Origin: Aquilaria yunnanensis
Lineage: Eukaryota; Streptophyta; Magnoliopsida; Malvales; Thymelaeaceae
DNA: 64,000 bases
Direction of reading: 5' to 3'
Assembly (NCBI GenBank): GCA_039654915.1
Contig: CM077600.1
Coordinates: 43,136,492 to 43,200,491, forward strand
Program-made: the position numbers and the translations under genes
Part shown: in pieces, positions 13,123 through 25,247 of the stretch
Layout: every line of letters begins with the position of its first letter
How positions within the stretch are numbered: the first letter of the stretch is position 1
Notes under the pieces: model-generated
Database searches by the model: none
The model's input: only the letters and a program-made list of their open reading frames with translations
What the model was told of the DNA's origin: nothing

Positions 13123-13839
13123 TTGTCCACTGACATTATTTATTACCCCTTCACAATATCGTGTTAGCAAAGCTACCTGGTCGTCTTCCTTTGGTGATAC
13201 AATAAACTTTGGTTACGCTCATTTTTTAAGAAAAAAAATTGTAACAACAACAGCAATTTTATTACACTCAAAAAATCATAAAAAATAATTTTTTATATAC
13301 TTCATTTTATAAGTTAGAAGTGGAAATTTTTATAAAATTTATTTTTTAAAGCAAATGATGTTGGTTCTAAACAAAAAGTTGATTAATTAATTAATTAATC
13401 GTATTTTCCTAACCTGGAACTAATATACTTCTGTAAAAATTGTACTATTGATTTCACTCAATTCAATATCCACAATTAAGGCAATTACAGACTCCAAGAG
13501 GATTTTGTTCCCATTTTTATAAATTCATAAATTTTTCATTTTTGCTCCTATTTTTTTATAACTAATTTTATTTGAAATTTACCATATTTGCTTAGTGAAT
13601 TTTTTATAATATTTATTAGAATTTAATAAAAATTTTATAATTCTTTTTTATCACCAAACATAAAGAAAAAATAGAAACTAATAAAAGATATATTTTTTCA
13701 CAAAAAAAAAAAGTTTTAAAATATTTTTGAACCTTCTTTAATGTGTGAGGTTTTAATTTATGTATAATTTAGAAAAAATAATAACTCTTCACAAAAATTA
13801 ATACCTTTAATGCATTTTTTTTACATCTTCCTTTCCCAA

Positions 13840-14110
13840 AACTAATTTCATTTGAAACTCAATATTATGTAGTTATAATAACCATTTCAAAGTTAATTTT
13901 TATGATTTTTATTTGTGGGCATTAAAAAAAAATATTCATACAAATTTAATAACACTTTAAAAATTATATTTTCAATGAATTATTACATTTATATAATATT
14001 GGCTTACAAATGAAATCAGGTTACACTAAAAAAAAATATGAAAATAAAAATAAGTCATTTTATACTAAGTTAAAACAAACTCGGTCTTAACTTAAATTGA
14101 CTTAAGTTCC
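13840..14110. mobile_element. Partial copy of the MITE family found at 21278
   Basis: The words 'aatttcatttgaaactcaat' and 'attggcttacaaatgaaatc' form an inverted pair that matches the arms of the intact element at 21278-21626. The right terminus 'cttaacttaaattgacttaag' is present but the matching left terminus is missing. Noncoding. Confidence 0.5.
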
Positions 14111-14540
14111 TTAGTCTCTGTAGATGACTATTTCAAAAGCAAAATGGAGTATCATGACTTTGGACCAGGCGCTTGATATACAAATCGATTCTGTAGAATT
14201 ACCAACACAGACAAAAAATAAATAAATAAGAAGAAGATGATGATGACGATTCCCAAAATGATCCACCAAAAGGAAATTCCAACATGATTATTGGAAAATC
14301 GACCTTCCAACAGTTTGTTTGCTCAAGATAACATAATTCACTTCAAAAGGAACTTTCCCTCTTCGTACATAAACTTGTAGGGTATTTTACAGTATCTGAG
14401 GTATCAACAAATTGAATCTAGAAACGTGGTTCGCACCAATAGCTAAATGCCCGGAAGAAATGTGCAATTGACAGACTAAAGAAAGGGGAACACATCATGA
14501 CAATCTGTGCAGTGGTCAACGGATGAGGGTTTGAACTTTG

Positions 14541-15919
14541 TTAAGCCTTAGAAGACCCACCATGATCCCTCTCAACATGCTCTACAAGAGCAACTGCATC
14601 CCTAAACCCTTTGCTACATCTGGGGCACACGTCGAGTGACATCTTGAAGACACGAGGGTGGGAATTTCTCTTATCATGGACTTTTTCCACATGCTCAATC
14701 AGAGCAGTAACTTCAGAGAACTTTGCACCACACTGAGGGCACTCCTCCATTTGCCCGGTTCTTGTCCGTCCGTTGCTACTGCTGCTCTGCACCACTCCTT
14801 CCCTGGCAATTTGCCATTTTTGGCTGATCTCACTACTCAATTTCGCCATGCTCGCTTCAGCAGAGGCACGCACAGTTGAAGCCGCATTGATAAAACTTGT
14901 GGCCCAATTAGGTGAAGATGTAGAGGAGGCACAATTTGTTCTCGGCTCTGGTTTTCTACTCCTGCTTAAAAGGCTTGTGAAAGCAAAACCTGAATCAGGT
15001 TTCTTGGGTCCAGGACATTTGTGGTCAGGGCCAAATCGATGCTTCAAGCAATGGTCTATCATGCAGTCCCTGCATTTGATTGTGTTTGAGAACATCAGGA
15101 CCTCTCTACAACCAGGGACTGGGCACTTTCTCTTCTTAGTAACTTTGTCATAATTGGATGGATCGCATTCAGTATTGACGTGTGCCTCCCAAGTGATATT
15201 CGGGTCTTCATCAGCACTTAGACGAACTCCTTTAGCACAAAGGGGGCAGATTACAACTGTAACATCACCACTGTCAGCATTCGGACAATGGTGCTTAATG
15301 TAGCTTCGGTGCTCCAGGCAATAGACCTGCACTAGATTTGCAGCATTAGTAGAGCAGTAAATGACAATCCACAAGAAAAGATAATTAAAAGAAGAAGTTA
15401 TCACAACTTATAGAACTTATAAATCCGATCAGAGCACACAATTCACAAATTTCCCGACTTTGAACCAATCAAAACTTCTATACTTGGACACCTATGTACT
15501 GTGTACACTGAATGGCAGCCCACAAAATTAAAGCAACCATGACACACATTTGGTTTGTTAAAGTGAATTCAGCTTTTCATATGAAATTCCACATTCACCA
15601 AGTTCTCTATTTCATCAGTCCACAGACACGCCAGCAGAACCATCAAAAACAAGTTCACACTTGGTAATCTCATATTAGAAAAGGAGAAACATATACAAAA
15701 TCGACATAACGCAGAAGTGGAAACATAAAAGGCAAACCAGAAATGAGCAGCTGTATCATGAATTTAACGCTTTATTCCGCAACCCAATATACGAGAAAAC
15801 AATGAGACAAGTTGGGTTACCTGCCGGCAGCGATCGCAAGTGAAGGGCAAGAAATCAATCAGCTTACAGTCCTCGACGCTGCAATGCTTTCCAAGATCTG
15901 GGAATTCGGGGGTGCCCAT
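14541..15919 (-). CDS. SAP11: AN1/C2H2 zinc-finger stress-associated protein (two exons)
   Basis: Joined exons 15919-15821 and 15326-14541 give 294 residues. The intron is 494 bases with GGCAG|GTAACC and GTGCAG|GTC boundaries in phase 0. The protein has an N-terminal AN1 zinc finger (about residues 13-47, split by the intron after CDRCRQ), a second AN1 finger (about 101-137, ending FGPDHKC), a Ser/Ala-rich linker, and two C2H2 fingers (229-250 CPQCGAKF and 267-288 CPRCSKGF). This order is diagnostic of the plant stress-associated proteins that combine AN1 and C2H2 fingers (Arabidopsis SAP11/SAP13, rice SAP16); length is close to those. Family members are linked to abiotic stress responses, and AN1 proteins of this type resemble proteasome/VCP-associated ZFAND2; the exact job is inferred. 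The start [13 protein letters not shown] is the family's usual one. All visible zinc ligands are intact. Which SAP number is the true orthologue is not settled. Confidence 0.93.
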
Positions 15920-16440
15920 TTAGGTTCCAGGTCCAATGGACGAGAGACAGAGATCGAATAAAGAATTGAGGAGATGGAATCCTGGAAAGCGCTGCGACTA
16001 TTGGGAAGATTTTCCGATTCCGCGTCTTCAGGATGGAAATTGAGAACCGCGGAATCGGAAGCTGCGGAGGAAGAAGGTTGTTGAAAGTCTTCTTGTCCTG
16101 ACTCCCCTGACCTGACCCTCCTTTTCGTTTGAAACTTGACGAAATGTATTTTGGATACCTTTTGGCGTAAATCAATTTTTGGTCAACATCACCAAAACAA
16201 GGCGAAAGTTCGGAGGAGCGACAGGAGCCAATCGGCGAATTTGCAGGCGCAACAATCACGGATTTAGAATTAGAGAGGCTGAGTGGCAGGCCCGAGGGAA
16301 GAGGCAAGCCTCGTCTGGGATGGGTTAAATGTAAAGCCCGACAAAAGACGGGTTTGATTTGGGCTTCGGTTGAACTTGGATCATATGGGTTAAAGAGGGA
16401 GCGGAAATTTCAAGTCATTAACCTTTCAAGCATCAAACGC
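15920..16440 (-). promoter_or_regulatory. 5' UTR and promoter of the zinc-finger gene
   Basis: The region upstream of the ATG is GC-richer than its surroundings and contains GGGCTT/AAGCCC (16333-16370), a telo-box/site II-type pairing, but I see no clear TATA box. A 147-codon ORF in another frame (16307-15864) overlaps the start codon. The transcription start is not visible. Confidence 0.4.
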
Positions 16441-17553
16441 TGTATTATATCTGTCTTTCTTTATTTTTTTTCTTTATAATGATTCATCTTTCCTATAGTG
16501 ATTTTCATCACCTTGTGCAATTCACTTTTAAACCTTGATGTTTGAAGAATATGACAACTATGTAGGCATACACAATGTCAATCAAAACGTACACATCGAG
16601 AGGGATTTGTTCGTCTTTATTTTTTTGTATAGATTGTCTTTTTTAGCTGCGGTGACTTTATTGAGGGCAAATTGAATCACTAACTGTGCTCTTTGAAATT
16701 TGCATCCCCCTCTAACAGACTGCAAAGTCACCCCAAGACTTAGGAATTGCCGAAAAAAGAGCATTAGAGCTAACACTTGGGCTAAGAGCTTTAATATCCT
16801 AAATCAAATGCTGGGTTTTCACGAGTTTCTTCCACATGCATTATTAAGGTCATGAATCAATTGAACAAAATCCAACTCAATGGTATTTCCCCTCTAATGC
16901 AGATCCACTGTAAACAAAATGAAAAGATAGAGAATCCACTTTTCAGGTAATTTGATTTGAAGCAACAACTGAATGTTTCTGGTAGAACGCTTTACAACCC
17001 TAGAGACCCACAACTAGTAGCTCTGAACAAATTTCCTTGGATCCTAATCAACTGCCTATCCCGATCTCTATTTATCATGCCATGTCCAACAACTATGGTG
17101 TCCAAATTCACTTGTAGAAAAAGAACACAGGAGAAGATAGCAAGTTACTGGTGTGGCTAGCCTACCACAGAGACTACTTGTTGAACCAGCCAATTGATTT
17201 TGTTGAGAATCTTAGAATTCAAAGAACAAACTTTGACATTTTGGAATGATATGGCAACAAGGAGTTGATGGTTTTCAACACTTCTTCACACTTTGCTCTC
17301 CACAAAATTAAGCATGTCCATGCTGTTTTAGAAGGCAATTTGATTTTGCCATCAGCCTTTACTCCAGTTGCACAATACCCTTCATATCTGTCAAGAAAGG
17401 TAATGATGCTTCTGTCAACATGTGAACCCAAAAGCTCCAACACAGACCATCCGTGCTAATTACATAGGAGAAGTATGCCCACTTAAACACCTTCTTTTAA
17501 ATAAACTAGCCCCAACTTATGCCATTAGCGATTCTTCTGTTATCAAGATTGAC
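16441..17553. other. Gene-poor flank of the LINE, unassigned
   Basis: Several short ORFs occur (16582-16776 minus, 16957-17160 plus, 17219-17443 minus). None shows a domain I recognise and both strands look equally plausible at 17219-17459. A plus-strand frame from about 17415 to the LINE continues beyond it if the LINE is removed (see findings). No firm gene call. Confidence 0.4.
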
Positions 17554-17566
17554 TTTAGAAATGCTT
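17554..17566 (+). repeat. Target-site duplication of the LINE, left copy
   Basis: TTTAGAAATGCTT, repeated at 26301-26313. The next bases on plus are the poly-T that corresponds to the LINE's 3' poly-A. Confidence 0.9.
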
Positions 17567-18825
17567 AAGTTTTTTTTTAACAGCAACAAGAATGATATTT
17601 CTATTAATTGATTGATATAATATACATAACTGATCAACTAACAAGCTGTTAGTCTTCAAACCTATGAATTGACCAAGTTTCCTTCATACACAAATGTTAA
17701 AAAAATACAAAATTATGACAGCACCCCTCTAGATAATTCATCCCCATTTGATATAGCCAATCTCGTGTTTAGTAACCAATCCACCCAACTGACCTTTATT
17801 TTCCCACCTCCCTTATAACAGGTCCATCGATATGAAAATGCCTGTATCTTATTCAACATCTGTATGACCAAATCTGACCATTGTAAAAAATAACCTTGTT
17901 TCTATATTTCCAAATCAACCACAAAGTGCTAAAGCATACAGCTTGTCTTCTTTTGATTGCCACTCCAATTCATTATGTCAATTTCTTGTAGCAAGTCCAA
18001 AATATCAATATTGTCTATATTTGCGCATTGCCACCACAGTATAATTTTCTCCCATAAACAGCTTGTAACTTTACATTGAACAAGTAAATGGTCAGCCGTT
18101 TTAATATCCAACCTGCACATTGGGCACTATGAATTCGACAACTCCACTGTTCTGCTAACAAGATTGATTTTTGTTGGTAATTTTCCAAGGGCCACCTTCC
18201 ACACATAAATATTGACTTTTTTTATATGAGAGAGTTTCAGCTTGTTCCAAATACAAAATAATCCAGTTGTAAAATTACATCATCGATCAAGGTTAATAAC
18301 AATTTCACTGAGAAAGCACCACCTAGATCTAATGACCATTGCCAAATATCTTGAGAATTAACTGAAATGGAAACATGTTGTAAACAATCCATTAGCTCAT
18401 TTTCTAACTCCTCTTCTCACCTTCTTAATTTTCTTCTCCAGCTCCAGCTCCACCTCCAAACCTCTTCTTCCCAATTTCTTATTTCATAAACTAACACTTT
18501 GTTTTTCTTCCAAACAAAATAGTCTAGGAAATTTTTTACTAGGGTTCTCGCTCCTCACCCTCACATCTTCCCAAAACCTCACATTTTTTTCCATTTCCGA
18601 CCTAAAAGACTTCACAAAATTGACTCCTACTTCGTCTATTTCAAATCCAACTTTTACTATAGCGCCCTAAGCTCTAGCACAGCTACTATCAAATTTTGAC
18701 TCCTAAATACCACCTGACACCCCAAAGCATGCTTTAATCACTTCTACTCACAAAAAGCCTCTCCTTCCCTCTTTAACCTACACTACCACTTACCAAATAA
18801 GGCTAATTTTTTGCCCTAAAACTAC

Positions 18826-20252
18826 TGTTGGCCCAAGTGCAACCAAGAGGGGGGTGAATTGGTTGTATTAAAAACTTTAGCAAAATCAATTTTTACAACT
18901 AAATTTACTTAACCAAAAATCAAGAACAAAGTAAGCAAGTATAAGGAAAGTATAAAGCAAAATATAAAGAGAGATAAGGAAAGAGTGCACCGGGATTTAT
19001 CGAGGTTCAACTCCACCAACCGGAGTCTACGTCCTCTCCTCAAGCTTGCCCACTTGAGATTTCCTCCACTATCTCTTGATCAAAATTACAATAGTGTTTT
19101 CTTCAAGGTTCACACCAAACCAATCTCTAGTTTTCTCCAAGGCTCACTAGAAACCACTCCCTAGTTTTCTTCAAGGCTCACTAGAAACCACTCTACACTT
19201 AAGAGATTCTAAGACTTTGAATGTTTACAAACTCACAAGCTCACACAATAGCACTCAAGCTAGATATACAAGTGAAAGCACAACTACAATAATGAATTTC
19301 TCAAGATAAGCTCTTTTCTCTTGGATTTGATGATGAATCTTTGATCTTATGGCCAAGAGTTATCTCCAAGGTGTTTCTCCATGTATTTATGCTCATTTGG
19401 GGGCCAAAGAGACGTTGAAGAACCGTTGGGAAGGTCAGAAATGTCTCCAAGAAAGCAGGTGACCGTTGCTGTCAAATTTGACAGGTTTTGCGTCTGTCGC
19501 CCAGTTTCACTCGGGTGAAATATTTTCACTCGGTTGAAAATTCTGTCTAATAACAAAAGTCAAGGTTTGACCTCCAACGGTTATATTTGTAATTAATGAG
19601 TTGTCAGCACTTTATACACGTGGAATCTGACGTGGCATAAATTTATAATTATTTTTCAAAGATTTTTCGAATCGGAAACTTGCGCGCAGGTCTGGAATCC
19701 AAGTTTCACCCGGTTGAAAATTTTTCATTCGAATGATTTTCTTGTCCAGAAATAAAATCCTCTCGGGTGTGAAAACTGAGTCCAGTTTCACCCGGTTGAA
19801 AAAATTTCACTCGAATGATTTTCTTGTCCAGAAATAAAATCCTCTCGGGTGCGAAAACTGAGTCCAGTTTCACCCGGTTGAAAAAATTTCACTCGAATGA
19901 TTTTCTTGTCCAGAAATAAAATTCTCTCGGGTTCGAAAACTGACTTCAGTTTCATTCGGTTGAAAACATTTCACTCAAATGAAAACGTAATTCCAGGATT
20001 TTCTTACTTCCAAACTTTCAAACTTCAATAAATTTTTCTCCAAAATGATTTCTTCCTTCACAAGCAATGCTTGAATTAACATAAATACTTCAAATATACT
20101 TATGAAATAATTTTCCTTAGAAAGATCAAAACTTTATCAATAAAAGATCAATGTATAAATCTTTATGTAAAGCTTTGAAACACATAAAACAAATATGTTT
20201 TGTTATCATCAAAATCAAATAAATGTGAGCCATGAATGAAACAAATCCAACA
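18826..20252. mobile_element. LTR (probable solo LTR) inside the LINE
   Basis: Sequence begins TGTTGGCCC and ends CCAACA, with a perfect inverted terminus TGTTGG/CCAACA and a 5-bp target duplication ACTAC at 18821-18825 and 20253-20257. It is 1427 bp with no coding ORF. It divides the LINE between its reverse-transcriptase C-terminal part and its zinc-binding end, so it inserted later. Confidence 0.88.
19702..19990. repeat. 82-bp tandem repeat inside the LTR
   Basis: Units starting 'agtttcacccggttgaaaa' occur at 19702, 19784, 19866 and 19948 (last partial), spacing exactly 82 bp. Each contains 'gattttcttgtccag' and 'ctctcgggt'. Related half-motifs (TTTCACTCGG and its inverted CGGGTGAAA) occur just upstream at 19495-19540. 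Confidence 0.92.
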
Positions 20253-21277
20253 ACTACCTACACTCAACCCACTTGCCTCCTTTGGTGCCAACACCTTTTT
20301 CTAAGCCACTCATACTAATTTATTATTCTCTCCCTTAACTTCCCCCTCCCCAAAAAATTTTATTTCTCAAACTCTCAAGGTGTTTAATGACTCTCACTGG
20401 GGCCCAAAATATAGAAAAGCAAAACAAAGGAAGGTTTCCTAGAATTGAATTTAAGAGGGTCAACCATCCTCCACAAGATAATAAATTATTCTGCCATAAT
20501 CCCAATTTCTTCTCAACTTTATTCACCACTTCTTGCCAGGCTGAGACTCTTGTCATGTTCGCCCTAACAGGAAGGCCAAGGTACAAAAATGGCATGTTAT
20601 CATTTTTACATGTCACTTTCCCTGCAATTCTTCTAACTTCATCTTACGACATTCCAACACCATATCACTTGCTTTTAAGCAAATTCACCTCCAGACATGA
20701 AGCACGCTGAAAGCACTTCAAAAAATGAACCAAATTAGAAACATTCTCCTCAGACCATTCTCAAAAAACCAAAGTGTTATCTGCATATTGTAAATATGAC
20801 ACCACCAAACTTTCTTCATCCAAAACGTACCCCTTAAATACTTTTTTCTCCATTGTTTCCAACATCACCACATTCAAGGCTTCTGCTACAATCCGGAATA
20901 AAAAGGGTGACAATGGGTCACCTTGTCTAACCCTCTTTTCCACAGCAACTTTTGGCGTCAGACTCTCATATACTAATACTAAAACTCTCACTGATTCCAA
21001 GCAACTTTGAATTCACCCCCTCCATTTTTGTCCAAATTCCATCCGAGCCATCACATTATCCAAAAATTTCCAATTTACACAATCATAGGCTTGCTCAAAG
21101 TCTACTTTGAAAGACATTAGCTGCTGTCTTTTTAACTTAGCCACTTTTACTATTTCATTTGCAATTAAAACCTTGTCCAAAATTTGCCTTCCTTGAATAA
21201 AGCCTGTTTGCACTTCACTTATAATTTTTTGGATTACTTTCTTAAGTATTTAGGCTAAAATTTTTGCAATAATTTTG

Positions 21278-21626
21278 GGTCAATTCGTTTTAACTTAAGT
21301 CAATTAACTTATTTTTATTGTTATATTTTTTCTGCCTGAAATCCATTTCATTTGAAAGCCAATATTATGCAGGTGTAGTAATCAATTTAAAAGTAAATTT
21401 TCATGTTGTTGTTAAATTTTTATGAAAATTTTCTTTTTAATGCCTTAAACTAGAAAAATTCATAAAAATTTGGTAAGATTACAAAAAAATATATTTTTTC
21501 AATGGATTATTACAGCTACATAATAGTGGCTTTTAATTAAAATTAGTACCGGATAAAATAGACGTAAGAAAAAAAAAATCCGTTTTAAAGTCAATTAACT
21601 TAAGTTAAAATGAATTAAGTGTTATA
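21278..21626. mobile_element. MITE inserted in the LINE reverse transcriptase
   Basis: Inverted ends read 'aattcgttttaacttaag' (left) and 'aattcattttaacttaag' (right, reversed). The arms fold further around 'catttgaaagccaatatta'. LINE coding sequence (CQY before, KIIAKILA after) is continuous when it is removed, so it is a clean insertion. A related partial copy is at 13840-14110. Confidence 0.8.
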
Positions 21627-24001
21627 CTGGCAACGTATTAAGTTAATCGGACAGTAATCCCGTAATCCAGTCGGACTATTTATTTTTGGAACAAGTGTGA
21701 TGAACGATGCATTGCAACCCTTATTGAACCTACTATTTTTCTCAAACTAGTACACATATTTCAAAACATCCTCCTTCAACATCTCTTAGTTTCTCTTTAA
21801 AAAGTTAAAAGAGAAACCATCTAGACCTAACGCCTTATTTCACCCACAACTCCATACTGCCACTTTAATTTTTTCCTAAAAAAAAGTCCTTTCAAGCATC
21901 ATTGTAGAACTTCCATCCAGCCTTCAAAATTTGTCGCTTCTAAATGTTGGTCTGACTTTGCAATCATTCTAAAAATTTGCTGAAAAAAATCTATACACTT
22001 CCTTTTTTATCACCACTGAATCCTCTTTCCAACTATGATTGTTGTATAATCTATTTATATTATTTTTCATGCGCTTTTGATTGACTGTTGCATGATAAAA
22101 TTGAGAGTTCTCATCTCATTCTATGACCCATTTTATCTTTGTTTTCTTTTTAATCATTTCATCCTTTATTTTTTTTTGTCTCCTAGAATTTGCACAACAT
22201 CTCCCCCTTTTGTTTGATTTTCTCTTCCTCTTGGTCTTTTTCTGCTGCAACCAAGTTCCATTTGTTTAATTCAACAATCAAATCATCAGACTGCAATTTC
22301 TGTTAATTAAATTCTTCTATTTTCCATCCCCTCAACTCTTTTTTTTTTTAGTTTTTTCAATGTTTCTTTGAACACATATCCTACATTTCTACCAATAGCA
22401 GTACCATTCTAAACTGATTTCAGGAACTCTGTAAACTCACTGTGCTCCATCCACATATAAAAAAAACTGAATAGATAAGGACCAAAATCACAATTATTTA
22501 GTTTCAAAACAATTAGACAGTGGTTCGAGATGCATCTCTTTAATGCCACAACATGCCATTTTGACACAAAATTGTTAGACACCAAGAATCTATCAAGCTT
22601 GCTTATCTTGGACTCTTTTTTATTATACCAAGTAAATTTTCTTCCCCCCATTTGTATATTAATCAATTTAGCTACATTAATAAACCCCGTTAATTGCCTT
22701 TGCCACATTCTCATCAAATATACTTCCTGTCTTCTTTGTAAGTTTTTTAACCGCATTGAAGTCACCTAATATAATCCAAATTCTTGATATTCTTCTCCTA
22801 ATTTCAATCAACTTTTGCACAATATTTCTTTCAAGCTGGCCTCTTAAAGGCCATGCACATTCATAAATATAATACTTTCATCATAACCATACCATTGGCC
22901 AACTATTCCCAAGTAACCAAGACTCAAAAATTGATCTGATTTACAGAAAAAATTGTTATTCTAAACACATATTAGACCTCTTAATAAACTAACAGTCTCC
23001 TAGTGAACAAAATCACAATCATCCGCTCCCCATAAAGCCTTAACTTTTAGCTAGATATCACTTAAAGAAATTGTTTCTTGCAGCCCCATAAACTCAATTT
23101 TTTTTTTCCTGATTTCACCAAATCCTTAGCCAACCTTCTTTTCATCGACTTTCCAATCCCTTTCACATTCAAAGATAATATCCTTATTTATTTCTAATAA
23201 TCCCCTACGACAACAATTAAAACCATACCTATTAGTGCACCTCTTTTGCGCTCTCAAACCTCTTCTTATGCACCGCATTGCCACGGTCGTTGAAATATAA
23301 GCCCACCGTCAAACCAACCTCTCTGGTAATTTGCTCTTCGATTTTGATCTTGTTTACTACTCCAAATTGTGCGCCCTCTTACCTTCCGTTGGCAATCCTA
23401 GCCATGCTTCTGAAGTTTTTATCCGACAACAAGATTCAAACAACTCCCAACCCAGTTGCACCCAGATTCATTATCAAATTATCGCTATTCAATTTGCTTT
23501 TTTTCTATGTTTTTGCATTCTTGTTCTTCTGTCTTTGTCTCGCCACGTTCTTTACAAGCCTCACTGTAGTTTTGCCAGGCCAACCCCAAGATTTAGGGAT
23601 GACAATTGTGTGGATCGGGTTAAGTTTGAGTTAGGTCATTCAGGTTCATCTTTAATTAAGTTAACATGTATTCAGGTCCAAGTCGGTTTTTCAGGTTGAG
23701 TAGAGTTTGGGTTCGGGTTGGATCAGGAAAGGTTTATTTGGTTCGAATCCAATTAAGTTGGGTTATCGGGTCTTAGACAAAATTCAACTTAATTGTCGGG
23801 TTTACTTGGTTCACTGATACATAAGCCAAAATGGCTAAATTGATTCAAATTGTTTGTTTAATTTTGATTAAAATTTAATTTAACTAGACATAAAAATAAT
23901 ATAAAATTTATGAATATATATTAATATATAATTTCTTTAATAAAATACTCTCTTTGTGCCAAGTTTTTTGTAATATTTACTATTCAACAATTAATCGATT
24001 A

Positions 24002-24834
24002 CTCCCTTTGTCCCATATTCTTTGCACCACTTTCCTTTTTTTGGTTGTCCCAAATTCTTTGCACAATTTCCCTTTTTAGTAAATTTTACCTAGTAAATTT
24101 ATCATTATACCCTTCATTCTACCTTTTATTTTCCTTGACTTCTCAATACTTTCCCCAAGTTCAATTATCAACAAAGCCACCGACCTTGCCAGCCGTTCCA
24201 AGCTCCCTAGCATCAGTTTTCGTCTCTCGTTCTCTTTGTCTCCCCTTCTTGGATGACTTTGCCGCAGATAAAAGACAACCTATCACCATCAAAATCATCT
24301 TTGGAAGTGGCCAACCACAAAAGGGAACAGAGGGGAAGAGGGATCAAGAATAGATCAACCATCAATAGAGGTAGCAATGGCGATTAGCAGTGGAGTCGAT
24401 TACTGGGTAAAGGCGATTAGTGGTGAATGAAGGACAGAGAAGAAGAGGGACGGACAGACAGTGAACGAGGCAACTGGTGAATTGAGAATTGATGGATAAG
24501 GGACAAAGGACAGGAGAAATGATGGAGAGGCAACTGAGTACATCGGCCAACGATAAAGGTCAATTGACAATGGAAGCGCGATCGGCAACGGAGGACAAGC
24601 GATGATGAAAGTGCAGTCACTTCGCTCCTCACCAACTTCGGATCTTTCCCGCTGGCAATATCATGATCGATCGATGAAGGTTGATCGCGTCTCGGAGATG
24701 AATGCTGAACCAACAACTGAGATGCGTGGAGAGTCTAAAGACGAATGCCATGATGGGAAAACAAGTGCTAAAACAAACCTGGCCTAAAACTTTGTACAAA
24801 GCAAAATGTATCAAACAAATCGGGACAGAGAAAG
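24002..24834. mobile_element. Long Stowaway-like element with GC-richer interior
   Basis: Ends CTCCCTTTGTCCC and, reversed, CTTTCTCTGTCCC, with TA on both sides (24000-24001, 24835-24836). At 833 bp it is three to four times the usual Stowaway length. Positions about 24160-24800 are clearly GC-richer than the ends and contain overlapping ORFs on both strands, none recognisable. Confidence 0.65.
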
Positions 24835-24949
24835 TATTTTTTATTTTCAACATTTTAGTATATAAAAGAAAAATTATTATATTAAATAATAAATAAAGAC
24901 CTATACTTTTTAAATATATACTTCTTAAATTTTTTTCAAACAAATAATC

Positions 24950-25247
24950 TCCATCCGTCCCATTTTCTTTGATCTATTTAACTTTTCTAACTAGTTTAAC
25001 TTAAATTTATTTGTATTATTGTTTATTAAAAAATTAAATATATATATATATTTAAAAATTATAGGTCTTAACTTATCATTCATGTGTACTTTTTTTATTT
25101 TTATATTAAAATTTTAAAAAAAATTATATATTAATTGTTAAAATATGAATGATACAAAGAATTTAAGACGGATGAAGTAATATGAATAAATTTAATTCAA
25201 ACTATTCAAAAAAGTCAAATATTTCAAAAAATATGGGATGGAAAAAG
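24950..25247. mobile_element. Stowaway MITE
   Basis: Left end CTCCATCCGTCCC pairs with the right end GGGATGGAAAAAG over about 65 bp of imperfect inverted repeat, and TA follows at 25248. The left TA is mutated. Another terminus at 23948 (CTCTCTTTGTGCC) suggests a third, partly destroyed copy nested here. Confidence 0.7.

Noticed and set aside
14658..15153. Plus-strand ORFs of 73 and 126 codons
   Set aside because: Antisense shadows of the zinc-finger gene's second exon.
16582..17443. Possible gene flanking the LINE
   Set aside because: ORFs on both strands are equally open, without splice support or recognisable domains.
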